A stretch of DNA of 64,000 nucleotides from Paenibacillus piscarius. Its GTDB lineage: Bacteria; Bacillota; Bacilli; Paenibacillales; Paenibacillaceae. Shown here piece after piece: positions 1 to 7,839 of the stretch. Position 1 is the first letter of the stretch. Every line of letters begins with the position of its first letter. The notes under the pieces were generated by a model that was not told the origin of the DNA, made no database searches, and saw only the letters and a list, made by a program, of their open reading frames with translations. Location: the NCBI RefSeq assembly GCF_022234545.1, contig NZ_JAIEUI010000031.1, forward strand, positions 1-64,000. The letters are read 5' to 3'. The position numbers and the translations under genes were made by a program.

Positions 1-66
1 TATGAGGGAAAACCTCACGTACGGTTTGATGAGGAGGGGCTGGTTTGAAGCCAGCCCTTTACTCTA
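1..66 (+). mobile_element. 3' end of a group II intron (partial)
   Basis: The first bases read TATGAGGGAAAACCTCACG followed by TACGGTTTGATGAGG. This is the form of the distal part of domain V of bacterial group II introns: a hairpin closed by a GAAA-type loop, then CGTACGGTT. It is followed by a second hairpin (GGGCTGG / CCAGCCC, about 38-57) fitting domain VI, and a TTTACTCTA 3' end. The proximal half of domain V and the intron-encoded reverse transcriptase would lie left of the window. The assignment rests on recalled consensus, and the exact 3' boundary is uncertain by several bases. Confidence 0.6.
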
Positions 67-111
67 GTAGATATTTGGCATATGCGAATCTTCTCAGCAA
101 CACTAATAAGT

Positions 112-396
112 CTAGTAGTTTTTGCTCTCCTCCCCCGTTAAAACCTCCACCATAATCCCCGCTCCCAAGCGAAATCCATACTTGAAACTTGCTGCTAACT
201 CCATGCCATGAGTCTGACCGTACAAGTCTAACAGCGGGTCTAGTTCATCAAATTCCTCCGCTGAAAGCCGCTCCTTCCAAATCTCTATGATGTCAGATGT
301 TCTTTTTCTTAAAATAGAGTACTGCGGGTCATCGGGTATAATGTTTTCATCGGGATGCAGATTGCCGTGATACAGGCTTTCTAGGATACTGTCCAC
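112..396 (-). CDS. DUF6809-like small protein
   Basis: A 94-residue acidic soluble protein of unknown function. The pattern SILESLYHGNLHP at the N-terminus and FKYGFRLGAGIMVEVL at the C-terminus is typical of the small DUF6809 proteins common in Paenibacillus and clostridia. I place the start at GTG 396 because GAAGGAG (405-411 on the minus strand) sits eight bases upstream and family members begin near this point. A longer frame from TTG 438 has no ribosome-binding site. There are no membrane segments or catalytic motifs. It stands alone next to the intron tail, and no function can be inferred. Confidence 0.7.
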   Translation of the reverse strand: MDSILESLYHGNLHPDENIIPDDPQYSILRKRTSDIIEIWKERLSAEEFDELDPLLDLYGQTHGMELAASFKYGFRLGAGIMVEVLTGEESKNY

Positions 397-515
397 TTGC
401 TCATCTCCTTCATCGATAGAGAACTTTGTGTTCAACAATAAAAGATATAAACTGGTAAATCCACGTAGTATACTCTACAGAACGATGGAAATATGGTTTT
501 AAAACGGAGGTATCC

Positions 516-896
516 ATGAAAAAGAGAAGCTTGCTGCTTTCATTCCTTCTTCTACTTCTTATTGCCTACATCGCGTTTGGGGCATGGATATCGCATGATA
601 CCAAGATCATATTAGAAGAAGCGATGAAGAAGGACGCTGATATGAATTACATGAGTCCTTCTGTGTTCGGCAAAATAAATCCTGTTGAACGCGGGATGAC
701 ATCTGATGCTTTTGAGTATCATTCAAGCTCTCATCATATCGGTTTTGGTTTGCCGCTGCACTACTTCGCAGGTGCAAAAGTATATGTAACTCAGAAATAT
801 GATGACGATGATTTTGGATTTAGAGAGCCAGTCCAGTTAACGCTAAAATTGAAATCCGGGAAGTGGTATGCGACCAAGGTTAGTATTCAGCCTTAA
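516..896 (+). CDS. Small membrane-anchored or secreted hypothetical protein
   Basis: A 126-residue protein with a basic start (MKKR) and one long hydrophobic segment (about residues 5-24, LLLSFLLLLLIAYIAFGAW). It is therefore either anchored in the membrane with its C-terminus outside or exported. There is no lipobox. The rest is a small mixed domain with a DDDDFGF acidic stretch and a SGKWYATKVSIQP end, the kind of ending seen in small secreted beta-rich domains. CGGAGGT at about 505-511 supports the ATG at 516. It is monocistronic and ends at the palindromic terminator 901-936. I do not recognise the family. Confidence 0.75.
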   Translation: MKKRSLLLSFLLLLLIAYIAFGAWISHDTKIILEEAMKKDADMNYMSPSVFGKINPVERGMTSDAFEYHSSSHHIGFGLPLHYFAGAKVYVTQKYDDDDFGFREPVQLTLKLKSGKWYATKVSIQP

Positions 897-900
897 CGGG

Positions 901-936
901 AACAAGGGCACCAGCTCATGAGCTGGTGCCCTTGTT
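901..936. terminator. Bidirectional terminator, perfect 36-bp palindrome
   Basis: AACAAGGGCACCAGCTCA is followed at once by its exact reverse complement, giving an 18-bp stem with A and T ends that act as tails in both directions. It sits between two convergent genes (516-896 on plus, 940-2679 on minus) and can serve both. Confidence 0.9.
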
Positions 937-939
937 TGC

Positions 940-2679
940 TCAGCACGGCAAAACAATCTCAAACTCCGTGCCCTGCCCAATTGTCGATTGAACCTTGATT
1001 TCCCCGCCATGTGCTTCCACGATGGTCTTGGAGATGCTCATGCCGAGGCCGGAGCCGTCGGTGGATTCCTCGGTATTGGTTCCGCGGTAGTAGCGGTTGA
1101 ACAGATGATGCAGTGTTTCCTCGTCCATCCCTTTACCATTATCGAGTACCCGTATGCAAGCCTGGCCGTTGACTCGGGCAAGAGTGACAGTAATGGTTGT
1201 GCCGGGCGGATTATGCTTGACGGCATTGGACAGTAAATTGTCCATCAGCCGCTGTAACCAGGTTACATCTGCCTGTATGAGCAGGCAATCTTCTTCCCCG
1301 GTGTAGTGGAAATGATATTCAGACATCGTGGCATCGTTGACGTACTTCAATACGGAGCAGCGTACCAACTCAGCCAGATCGATCTCCCGGCGGACCATGA
1401 TGGAATCGCTCTGCTTGAGCTGATGGATCAGCGAGAAGTCGGAGATCAGCTCCAGCATGTAATCCCCTTTTTCCCGGATGGTTGCGCCCATGATTCGCAT
1501 TTCCTCTTGGCTCCATTGCTCAGGCAGCTTCTCCAGCATATACCCGTAGCCTTGAATCGTGGCCAGCGGTGTGCGCAGATCATGGGAGATCCCTGACATC
1601 CACTCCGCCTGCTCCTTCTCCAGCCTCTTGCGGTCCCGCTCGATCTGAGCCAATTGATGAGTCATCTGATAAAAGGCTTGAATCACTTCCTGATAGAGCC
1701 TGTTGCGGGTTCGCATAGTGCCGTTGCGGCGGAAGACCTTGCGTTTGTCCTTGGCGGTCAGCACCTCATCGTACTGGCCCTGGCCCATCCGTTCGAACCA
1801 GCCTGCGAACAGAATCAGGGGCCGCCCGAAGCGGTAGCCATGCCAGATGGAGACCGACAGCGCAAGGATTAGGATCAGCACTGCAATCCAGATTAGCCTT
1901 GGCGTTACATTTTCCAATACAGGATGCTTCAGGGGGAGTCCCGCTGCATGGGGCGTGTAGACGATCCAGGTCATTCCGCTCGGCTCGTCCCGGTGGGCTA
2001 CAATCCCCGCGTCATAGTTGTCCGGAGACTGCTGGATGGCCAGAATGTCCAGGGGCCGATAGGCCTTTGGTGCATACGCCTGATCGCCAATGCCTTGTAC
2101 GGTGTTACTCTCAGAATCGATCACTTGCAGATAACTCCCAGTCTCCCGAAGCTGCTGCTCCAAGAGGGGAACGGCTTCTTTTCTTACCACACCCTGCTGT
2201 TCGTATGAGTTGAACCACGCCGTGAGCTGGTCAAGGTCAGGAGTTGGATAGCCGAGTACATATAGTAGCGGGTCCTGGAATGAGAAGTTCAGTTGGGTCT
2301 GTACAGCATATGCGTCCAGTCTCCGTGTCTCTTGAATATCGAGCAATTGAGCGGTGGAGTAGGAGGCAGGCAGTGCAGGGTAGGGCGTTGTGTTAATGCT
2401 GTAGACGACCTCTCCTTCTGCATTAACCACCTGCAGCCACATCTCTTTCTCCTGGATAAGCTTGCTCCATTGAGAGAAGATGTGAAGCTTCCCGTCTTGG
2501 TACTGGGCTTCTTGGGCAATCTGCTCCAGGACACCAACCGGAAAGTTCCGGCGGATCTCATTGCTGGTCATGTTCTGAAACAACATAATGCAGGCAGCCA
2601 AGGCAAGGGTCACAATCGCCAGAGCATAGAAAATCAGCTGATACGTGAAATGGAAGGCCATGCGCTGCTGGATCTTCAT
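940..2679 (-). CDS. Sensor histidine kinase (OmpR-partner type)
   Basis: A 579-residue transmembrane kinase. TM1 lies at about residues 14-36, followed by a large extracellular sensor of about 225 residues, TM2 at about 262-283, and a HAMP-like and coiled linker. The HisKA box contains SGISHDLRTPL (phospho-acceptor His366). The HATPase_c domain shows the N box (LLSNAVKHNPPG), G1 (VLDNGKGMDEE) and G2 (GSGLGMSISKTIVEAHGG). Its start overlaps the end of the response-regulator gene by four bases (ATGA), so the two are translationally coupled and should form one signalling pair. The signal is unknown. The divergent CPBP protease is the most likely target. Confidence 0.93.
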   Translation of the reverse strand: MKIQQRMAFHFTYQLIFYALAIVTLALAACIMLFQNMTSNEIRRNFPVGVLEQIAQEAQYQDGKLHIFSQWSKLIQEKEMWLQVVNAEGEVVYSINTTPYPALPASYSTAQLLDIQETRRLDAYAVQTQLNFSFQDPLLYVLGYPTPDLDQLTAWFNSYEQQGVVRKEAVPLLEQQLRETGSYLQVIDSESNTVQGIGDQAYAPKAYRPLDILAIQQSPDNYDAGIVAHRDEPSGMTWIVYTPHAAGLPLKHPVLENVTPRLIWIAVLILILALSVSIWHGYRFGRPLILFAGWFERMGQGQYDEVLTAKDKRKVFRRNGTMRTRNRLYQEVIQAFYQMTHQLAQIERDRKRLEKEQAEWMSGISHDLRTPLATIQGYGYMLEKLPEQWSQEEMRIMGATIREKGDYMLELISDFSLIHQLKQSDSIMVRREIDLAELVRCSVLKYVNDATMSEYHFHYTGEEDCLLIQADVTWLQRLMDNLLSNAVKHNPPGTTITVTLARVNGQACIRVLDNGKGMDEETLHHLFNRYYRGTNTEESTDGSGLGMSISKTIVEAHGGEIKVQSTIGQGTEFEIVLPC

Positions 2680-3410
2680 CGTTCCTCGGGCTCCTTCACC
2701 AGCTTGTAGCCGAGTCCGCGTACCGTAAGCAGCAGCTTCGGGTCGCCGGGATCGAGTTCGATCCGTTCCCGGATGCGGCGGATATGCACCATCACGGTTG
2801 AATCATCGCCCTGTCCGTTGATGCCCCAGACCTTGTCGTAGAGCTGGGTTTTGGAGAAGACGATTCCGGGATGCCGGCAGAAGTGCAGTAATAGCTGAAA
2901 GACCTGGGCAGGGCAAGGAATAGGCTGTCCCTCTACGGTCAGCTCGCCTTCTGCCTCGTTAACGGTAAAGCGGCCGAACCGGTAAATTCCCGCATCGGGA
3001 ACCTTCGCAGCAGCGGATGCCAGAGCCTCCGGCTCTAACCGGCGTATGCGCGCCTGAATTCTTGCGGCTACCTCCAAGGGGTTGAAGGGCTTGGTGATAT
3101 AATCATCTCCGCCCATGGCGAAGCCTCGCAGAATATCGAGATCGGATGCCTTGGCAGTGAGGAACAGGATATAAGGATTCCCATATTCGCGGATCTTGGA
3201 GCAGAGCTCCAGCCCGCTGCCGTCGGGAAGCATAATGTCGAGCAGAACGATATCGGGGACCACACGTTGTACCAGGCTGATAGCTTCAGCACAAGTGGAA
3301 GCCCCGTATAGTTGTTGAAAGCCTTCGCGGCGAAGCACCATTTGCAGCATGGTGATGATCGAAGGTTCGTCGTCAATGATAGCGATTTTAATCGCGGATA
3401 GATTTGGCAT
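2676..3410 (-). CDS. OmpR/PhoB-family response regulator
   Basis: A 244-residue regulator. The receiver domain (about 7-120) has the acidic pair D13/D14, phospho-acceptor D58 (IVLLDIMLPDG) and the conserved Lys in DDYITKPF. The winged-helix DNA-binding domain (about 140-238) includes VFSKTQLYDKVWG and TVMVHIRRIRERIE, ending TVRGLGYKLV. It precedes its histidine kinase with a four-base overlap. AGGGTG lies upstream of the ATG at 3410. A motif repeated in inverted orientation in the divergent promoter region (3446-3459 and 3496-3509) is a candidate binding site. Confidence 0.94.
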   Translation of the reverse strand: MPNLSAIKIAIIDDEPSIITMLQMVLRREGFQQLYGASTCAEAISLVQRVVPDIVLLDIMLPDGSGLELCSKIREYGNPYILFLTAKASDLDILRGFAMGGDDYITKPFNPLEVAARIQARIRRLEPEALASAAAKVPDAGIYRFGRFTVNEAEGELTVEGQPIPCPAQVFQLLLHFCRHPGIVFSKTQLYDKVWGINGQGDDSTVMVHIRRIRERIELDPGDPKLLLTVRGLGYKLVKEPEER

Positions 3411-3445
3411 TTTTTCACCCTAGTTCAAAATAGCATATTTATCTT

Positions 3446-3509
3446 AACAGAACCTAAACAGCAGGGACGAAAATTTAACCAAAATTCAGCGGTTCGTTTA
3501 AGTTCCGTT
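3446..3509. promoter_or_regulatory. Divergent promoter region with inverted 14-bp motif
   Basis: AACAGAACCTAAAC (3446-3459) and its near reverse complement GTTTAAGTTCCGTT (3496-3509) match at 12 of 14 positions. They face each other with starts 50 bp apart. The first lies just upstream of a minus-strand TATGCT (-10-like, 3437-3432) for the response-regulator operon, and the second lies on the CPBP side. This is a candidate site for the neighbouring OmpR-type regulator, acting on both directions. It is an inference from symmetry and position only. Confidence 0.35.
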
Positions 3510-3579
3510 CCGGCGGGGTTGGTAGGATAGGTCTAAGCCACACATTCAAGCTTCGATGAGAAGAGAAGGAGGAAATAGC

Positions 3580-3618
3580 ATGAGTAAAAAACGGTCAAAA
3601 TCGGGGGGAGAGCAATGA
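3580..3618 (+). CDS. Possible 12-residue leader peptide coupled to the CPBP gene
   Basis: An ATG at 3580 follows a strong site, AGGAGGA (about 3567-3573), and encodes MSKKRSKSGGEQ before a TGA. The stop overlaps the start of the CPBP gene as ATGA (3615-3618). The strongest ribosome-binding site in the leader thus belongs to this small frame, while GGGGGGAG inside it serves the CPBP start. This is a classic layout for translational coupling. The peptide itself may have no function. Confidence 0.4.
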   Translation: MSKKRSKSGGEQ

Positions 3619-4298
3619 GCAGCCCATCTCTGTCTGAAAAAACTCTCACACGGCCCGGCTGGCCGGAGATCCTAACTGCACTGTCCCTCTATATGATCGG
3701 CGTTGTTATCCTTGGAGTCTGGATGCTTCAAATCCCTGATGACCAGGCCATCTTCCGGATTAATGTCGGAGGTGCGGGCAATGGTCTGATTGGCTTCCTG
3801 GCTTTGTTCGCAGCCTATGCCCTGCGGATTCGCAATTTACGAGCCTTCGGGTTTCGGAGGACGGAGCGGAAATGGCTGCTGGTGGCGGTTGTCATCGGGA
3901 TTGCCGCGTTCGGGGGATGTTTTGTGATCGAAGGGATCTATTATCACTTTATTACCGAGATCAACACCCAGGCGGACTTCCAGACGGCAGCGCAAGGCGG
4001 TCCGCTCTCCATGTTCATTCTGCTGATCACCGGGGCCATCCTCACGCCGCTCAGCGAGGAATTTGTCTTCCGCGGCGTCATTGCCAATGCCCTGAACCGT
4101 TATGGCCCCTGGGCCGGAATCGTAGGCAGCGCTGCAATCTTCGGCATGGTTCATGGATTCACCGTTATCCTGTTAGATGCATTCATGGTCGGCATTCTGG
4201 TGGCGTACCTGTTCCGCAAGACAGGCTCCATCTGGCCGGGAGTCGTAGTGCATATCGTGTATAATGGTCTAAATCTTCTCTATTATTCTACGCTGTAG
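3615..4298 (+). CDS. CPBP-family intramembrane metalloprotease
   Basis: A 227-residue polytopic membrane protein with about six to seven hydrophobic segments. It contains the CPBP/Abi (CAAX protease, Rce1-like) motifs: EEFVFRG (E148, E149, R153) and FGMVHGF (H180), with a further conserved stretch near GSIWPGVVVHIVYN. Family members are membrane-embedded glutamic or metallo proteases linked to prenylated-protein processing, bacteriocin immunity or stress. It is divergent from an OmpR-type regulator and kinase, so it is a plausible target of that pair, for example in response to envelope-active peptides. The substrate is unknown. Confidence 0.88.
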   Translation: MSSPSLSEKTLTRPGWPEILTALSLYMIGVVILGVWMLQIPDDQAIFRINVGGAGNGLIGFLALFAAYALRIRNLRAFGFRRTERKWLLVAVVIGIAAFGGCFVIEGIYYHFITEINTQADFQTAAQGGPLSMFILLITGAILTPLSEEFVFRGVIANALNRYGPWAGIVGSAAIFGMVHGFTVILLDAFMVGILVAYLFRKTGSIWPGVVVHIVYNGLNLLYYSTL

Positions 4299-4370
4299 AT
4301 GGGGGAGGGAGTGACTGAACGAGTGAATAGGCGACTGAATAAACGAGTGAATATAAGAGTACTAAGCCGT

Positions 4371-4412
4371 CGGGAGACTCCCGGTAGCTCTTTTTCAATG
4401 AAACCCATTACA
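4371..4412 (+). promoter_or_regulatory. Weak hairpin and upstream LacI half-operator
   Basis: CGGGAG/CTCCCG (4371-4383) followed by a T run (4390-4395) could be a weak terminator for the CPBP gene. TGAAACCCATTACA (4399-4412) resembles the module A operator TGAAACCCATTTCA seen twice downstream of lacI. It lies upstream of the lacI start at 4536, consistent with autoregulation. The rest of 4299-4535 holds only short imperfect repeats of GAGTGAATA. Confidence 0.35.
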
Positions 4413-4535
4413 CTGCAAGCATCCACTTTTCCCAGCCGCAGCGCAAGTAGCAATAAATGGTTTACTAATACAGAGCTTAACGATAAGATGAAGCCAAAAC
4501 CAGTTATTGCCTATGGGCAAAGAGAGGAAGCAGCA

Positions 4536-5585
4536 ATGAAACCCGTTACCGTATATGATATCGCCAGGGAAGCCAACGTCTCGGTTGCCACCGTGTCCAG
4601 AGTGCTGAATAACACCGCCCCCGTCAAAAAAGAAACGAGGGAGCGGATTACTGCGCTGATCGACAAGCACCAGTTTCAGCCCAACGCGCTTGCGCGCAGC
4701 CTGATCCGCAAAGAAACCGGGATGATCGGGTTCATCCTGCCAGATATCACCAACCCGTTTTTTCCGGAGGTTCTGGCCAGCTTTGACCGGGAGACGAGAA
4801 AACTGGGCTACACCTGTTTTCTGTGCGATACCGTCTCTTCGGACGAGGAGACAGACCTCCAGTATGCGCGCGAATCACAATATCTGGGGATATTGATGGA
4901 GAAGCAGGTCGATGGCATTGTGATGATTGGCGGCAGGCTGGATTTGTCCAAGCCGGATGCGGCGCTGGTGCGGGAGGTAGAGGAAGCGGCCAAACGTGTC
5001 CCAGTGCTGATGATTAACGGGAATCTGCCCAATACGAAGATTCACCGGGTGGCGGTCGACCAGAGGCTGGGGGCGGAACTGGCCGCACAGCATTTAATAG
5101 ATCTTGGACACCGGGATATCGCTGTCATTGGCGGTTTTCTGCATATGTCCAACACTCAGCAGCGGCTTCAAGGCTTCCGGACGGCCATGCGAAACAACGG
5201 TCTGGAGGTCCGAAAGGAATGGATGGTCCATGGGGGATTCTCTGTCAATATGGGCTTCAGGTTTGCCGAGCAGGTGCTGAAGTTGCCGGACCGGCCGACA
5301 GCGATCATGTGTATGAACGACCTGGTGGCCATCGGCGCACTGAAAGCGGCTGACCGCGCGGGCCTCAGCGTGCCGGCTGAATTGTCCATCGTCGGTTACG
5401 ATGATATTCCATTTGCGTCCTTCAGCATTCCTGAGCTGACTACGGTTTCGCTGATGGCCAGCGAGATCGGCGGTCTGGCGGCAGACATGCTGCATAAGCT
5501 GATCGCCGGCAAACAGGTGCCCCGTTTGCATTCGGTTATTCCCGAGCTAAGGGTACGCCAGACGACGGCGCCTCCCCGGAAATAA
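4536..5585 (+). CDS. LacI-family transcriptional regulator (module A)
   Basis: A 349-residue LacI/GalR repressor. The N-terminal HTH is TVYDIAREANVSVATVSRVLNN (about residues 4-25), followed by the hinge region NALARSLIRKETGMIGFILPDI and a periplasmic-binding-like effector domain ending IVGYDDIPFASFSIPELTTV. The frame is open upstream to 4299, but the start at 4536 has AGAGAGGAAG just before it and gives the usual N-terminus. It sits upstream of and in line with a sugar ABC transporter and a GH2 enzyme. Palindromes at 5671 and 5789 are its probable operators. The effector is presumably the imported sugar. Confidence 0.93.
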   Translation: MKPVTVYDIAREANVSVATVSRVLNNTAPVKKETRERITALIDKHQFQPNALARSLIRKETGMIGFILPDITNPFFPEVLASFDRETRKLGYTCFLCDTVSSDEETDLQYARESQYLGILMEKQVDGIVMIGGRLDLSKPDAALVREVEEAAKRVPVLMINGNLPNTKIHRVAVDQRLGAELAAQHLIDLGHRDIAVIGGFLHMSNTQQRLQGFRTAMRNNGLEVRKEWMVHGGFSVNMGFRFAEQVLKLPDRPTAIMCMNDLVAIGALKAADRAGLSVPAELSIVGYDDIPFASFSIPELTTVSLMASEIGGLAADMLHKLIAGKQVPRLHSVIPELRVRQTTAPPRK

Positions 5586-5610
5586 TTGCTCCGTGAACAT
5601 AAATTAATAG

Positions 5611-5639
5611 TTGACTTTGAAATAACGAGGGCTTATTCT
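5611..5639 (+). promoter_or_regulatory. Probable sigma-A promoter for module A
   Basis: TTGACT (5611-5616), a 17-bp spacer, then TATTCT (5634-5639). It lies between lacI and the first permease gene. An operator-like palindrome at 5671-5686 begins about 25 bp downstream of the expected start site, where a repressor would block elongation or open-complex escape. Confidence 0.5.
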
Positions 5640-5670
5640 GATGAAGAAAGCCCTTACATTTTATTTTTTA

Positions 5671-5686
5671 ATGAAACCCATTTCAT
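5671..5686. promoter_or_regulatory. LacI operator O1 (module A)
   Basis: ATGAAACCCATTTCAT is a dyad with arms ATGAAA and TTTCAT around CCCA. The same sequence recurs in inverse orientation at 5789-5804 and in degenerate form at 4399. No gene lies in the 268 bp between lacI and the permease, and the motif is not used elsewhere in obvious form. It is the best candidate for the module A LacI protein. Confidence 0.6.
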
Positions 5687-5788
5687 CTATAGTCCGATTA
5701 CTTGCTCAATGAACAAGGAAACTCCCTGGGAAATTTGCGAGAGGAAGAGAGACAGGATGAATAACAGGTTTCATTTTTTTGTTTTCTT

Positions 5789-5804
5789 GTGAAATGGGTT
5801 TCAT
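5789..5804. promoter_or_regulatory. LacI operator O2 (module A)
   Basis: GTGAAATGGGTTTCAT matches the reverse complement of O1 (5671-5686) at 15 of 16 positions. The two dyads are about 118 bp apart, close to eleven helical turns, so looping between them is possible. A further half-site, AGGTTTCAT, lies at about 5766-5774. Confidence 0.6.
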
Positions 5805-5853
5805 TAAATTAACAGTTGACTAGCTGCCATCTAATCAATTTAGGAGGGGTCTT

Positions 5854-6822
5854 ATGTCCACTGCTTCACCTGCCCAAGTGACAGAGAAGAGGTATACCAC
5901 ACCCAAGCGCGGCCGCTGGAAACGTTTCAAGAACAACAAGACATTGCTGCTGATGTGCTTTCCGGCGATAGCGTTTTTTCTTATCTTTTCCTATTTGCCG
6001 ATGCCCGGGCTGTATTTGGCGTTTATCAAGTACAACTATTCTGACGGCATCTTCGGCAGCGCCTTTGCCGGGCTGGAGAATTTCCGCTTCCTGGTCATGA
6101 CAGGTGACCTGTGGCGTCTGACGTTCAATACCATCGCTTATAACATCGCGTTTATCCTCCTTGGGAACATGCTTCAGATTACGGTCGCTGTACTGCTGAA
6201 CGAGATGCGGTCCAAATGGTTCAAAAAAGTATCCCAAACCATGATGTTCCTGCCGTACTTCGTATCCGCCGTTCTGATCGGCCTCATCGCTTACAACATT
6301 CTGAGTTATGATTATGGCATTTTGAATTCGGTACTGCACTCCTTGGGACTTGATCCGGTGAAGGCTTACTCTAGCCCGGAGGCGTGGCCTTTTATCATAG
6401 TCATCACGTATTTATGGCAAAGCACCGGTTACGGCTCCATTGTTTATTTTGCGGCGATTATGGGGCTGGACAGTGAAATTGTGGAGGCTGCGGAGATCGA
6501 TGGGGCCAATGCTTTTCAGCGTATCCGGTATATCGTCCTGCCTTGGCTCAAACCGACCTTCATCATTCTGCTGCTGTTCTCGCTTGGCGGAATCCTTAAG
6601 GGGAACTTCGGATTATTCTTCAATCTGGTGGGTGCTAACAACACAGCGTTATACGCCTCTACGGATATTATCGAGACCTATGTGTTCCGCTCGCTGATGA
6701 CCAACTTCAACTTCTCGATGGGCAGTGCGGTCAGCCTGTATCAATCCTTGTTCGGCTTCGTCGTTGTGCTATCTGCTAACTGGCTGGTCAAAAAGGTATC
6801 GCCTGACAATTCACTTTTTTAG
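5854..6822 (+). CDS. Sugar ABC transporter permease, LplB/MalF type (module A)
   Basis: A 322-residue CUT1-family inner-membrane permease with six predicted membrane segments after a basic N-terminal tail. The cytoplasmic loop carries the EAA motif (EAAEIDGANAF ... LPWLKP) that docks to the ATPase. AGGAGGGG (5843-5849) precedes the ATG at 5854. It is the first gene of the transporter operon, six bases ahead of the next ribosome-binding site. Its length and the PGLYLAFIKYN start fit the LplB/YteP subgroup that imports oligosaccharides from plant polysaccharides. No ATPase gene is adjacent. Confidence 0.93.
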   Translation: MSTASPAQVTEKRYTTPKRGRWKRFKNNKTLLLMCFPAIAFFLIFSYLPMPGLYLAFIKYNYSDGIFGSAFAGLENFRFLVMTGDLWRLTFNTIAYNIAFILLGNMLQITVAVLLNEMRSKWFKKVSQTMMFLPYFVSAVLIGLIAYNILSYDYGILNSVLHSLGLDPVKAYSSPEAWPFIIVITYLWQSTGYGSIVYFAAIMGLDSEIVEAAEIDGANAFQRIRYIVLPWLKPTFIILLLFSLGGILKGNFGLFFNLVGANNTALYASTDIIETYVFRSLMTNFNFSMGSAVSLYQSLFGFVVVLSANWLVKKVSPDNSLF

Positions 6823-6834
6823 GAGGACTTGCCC

Positions 6835-7746
6835 ATGGATGAGACTTTGGTAAGCGCACGCAAAAAAACGGATGCCAGCGGACTTGTCGTTCAGTGGATC
6901 GGATATCTGTTTATCGGCTTGTTCGCCCTCTGCTGCCTGTTGCCGTTCCTGCTGGTGCTAGGCACCTCCTTCACCTCCGAGTCGGCCATCAAGCTGTCCG
7001 GCTTCAACTTCTGGCCCAAAGAATTCAGTCTGTTCGCTTATCAAATCGTATTTGAGAATCCCGATCTGATCATCGGGTCGTATATCGTAACCATAGTTAT
7101 GACGATTGTGGGTACGGCGGTTGGCCTGCTGCTGGTGGCTATGACGGGATACGCGCTGCAGCGGCCGGACTTCATGTACCGCAATAAAATCTCTTTCTTC
7201 ATCTACTTCACTACGCTGTTCTCTGGAGGTTTGGTGCCGTTCTACCTGCTGATCACCCAGTATCTCCATTTAAAAGATAACTATCTGGCGGTTCTGCTCC
7301 CTGGTCTGCTAAGTCCGTTCCTGATCATTATGATGAAAAGCTTTGTCCGCTCTATTCCTCATGCGATTACGGAATCGGCGAAGATTGACGGGGCAGGCGA
7401 TTTTACGATTTTCCTGCGGCTGATTCTGCCGATGACCACGCCCGCCCTGGCCACAATCGGGCTGTTCATCGCCTTGGGGTACTGGAACGAATGGTATAAT
7501 TCCATGCTGTTTCTGTCGCCGGATATGAAATATCGCACCTTGCAGCTGTTTCTGTATAACGTGATCACCAGCGCGGATTATGTCCGTAACTCCGCAGCTG
7601 CCTCGAATGTGCAGCTGCGCGATGTGCCACTCGAGTCCATGAAGATGGCGACAGCAGTAGTTGCCACGGGTCCAGTCATTTTGTTCTATCCTTTCGTACA
7701 GCGCTACTTCATTAAGGGGATCACCGTAGGGGCCGTAAAGGGCTGA
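6835..7746 (+). CDS. Sugar ABC transporter permease, LplC/YtcP type (module A)
   Basis: A 303-residue CUT1 permease, partner of the preceding gene. It has six membrane segments and an EAA loop (ESAKIDGAGDF ... LILPMTTP), and ends with the FIKGITVGAVKG tail typical of LplC/YtcP proteins. I take ATG 6835 rather than the upstream TTG 6829 because AGGAGG (6821-6826) is then eight bases away. The gap to the upstream stop is twelve bases, so the two permeases are cotranscribed. Confidence 0.93.
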   Translation: MDETLVSARKKTDASGLVVQWIGYLFIGLFALCCLLPFLLVLGTSFTSESAIKLSGFNFWPKEFSLFAYQIVFENPDLIIGSYIVTIVMTIVGTAVGLLLVAMTGYALQRPDFMYRNKISFFIYFTTLFSGGLVPFYLLITQYLHLKDNYLAVLLPGLLSPFLIIMMKSFVRSIPHAITESAKIDGAGDFTIFLRLILPMTTPALATIGLFIALGYWNEWYNSMLFLSPDMKYRTLQLFLYNVITSADYVRNSAAASNVQLRDVPLESMKMATAVVATGPVILFYPFVQRYFIKGITVGAVKG

Positions 7747-7839
7747 TCTTCCGGACCATTCAATTCTGCTGCAACGATGTGCCAAGGCCATCAAGCCTTC
7801 TCACATAGAGTACATTAAATACAGGGAGGTTGTACAAGA

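Noticed and set aside
5586..5792. 68-codon plus-strand frame between lacI and the first permease
   Set aside because: It spans the promoter and operator sequences, has no ribosome-binding site, and its peptide has no recognisable feature.
5816..5839. Second promoter just before the first module A permease (TTGACT at 5816)
   Set aside because: The matching -10 position falls on weak sequence immediately before the ribosome-binding site, leaving no room for a leader. The promoter at 5611 is better.
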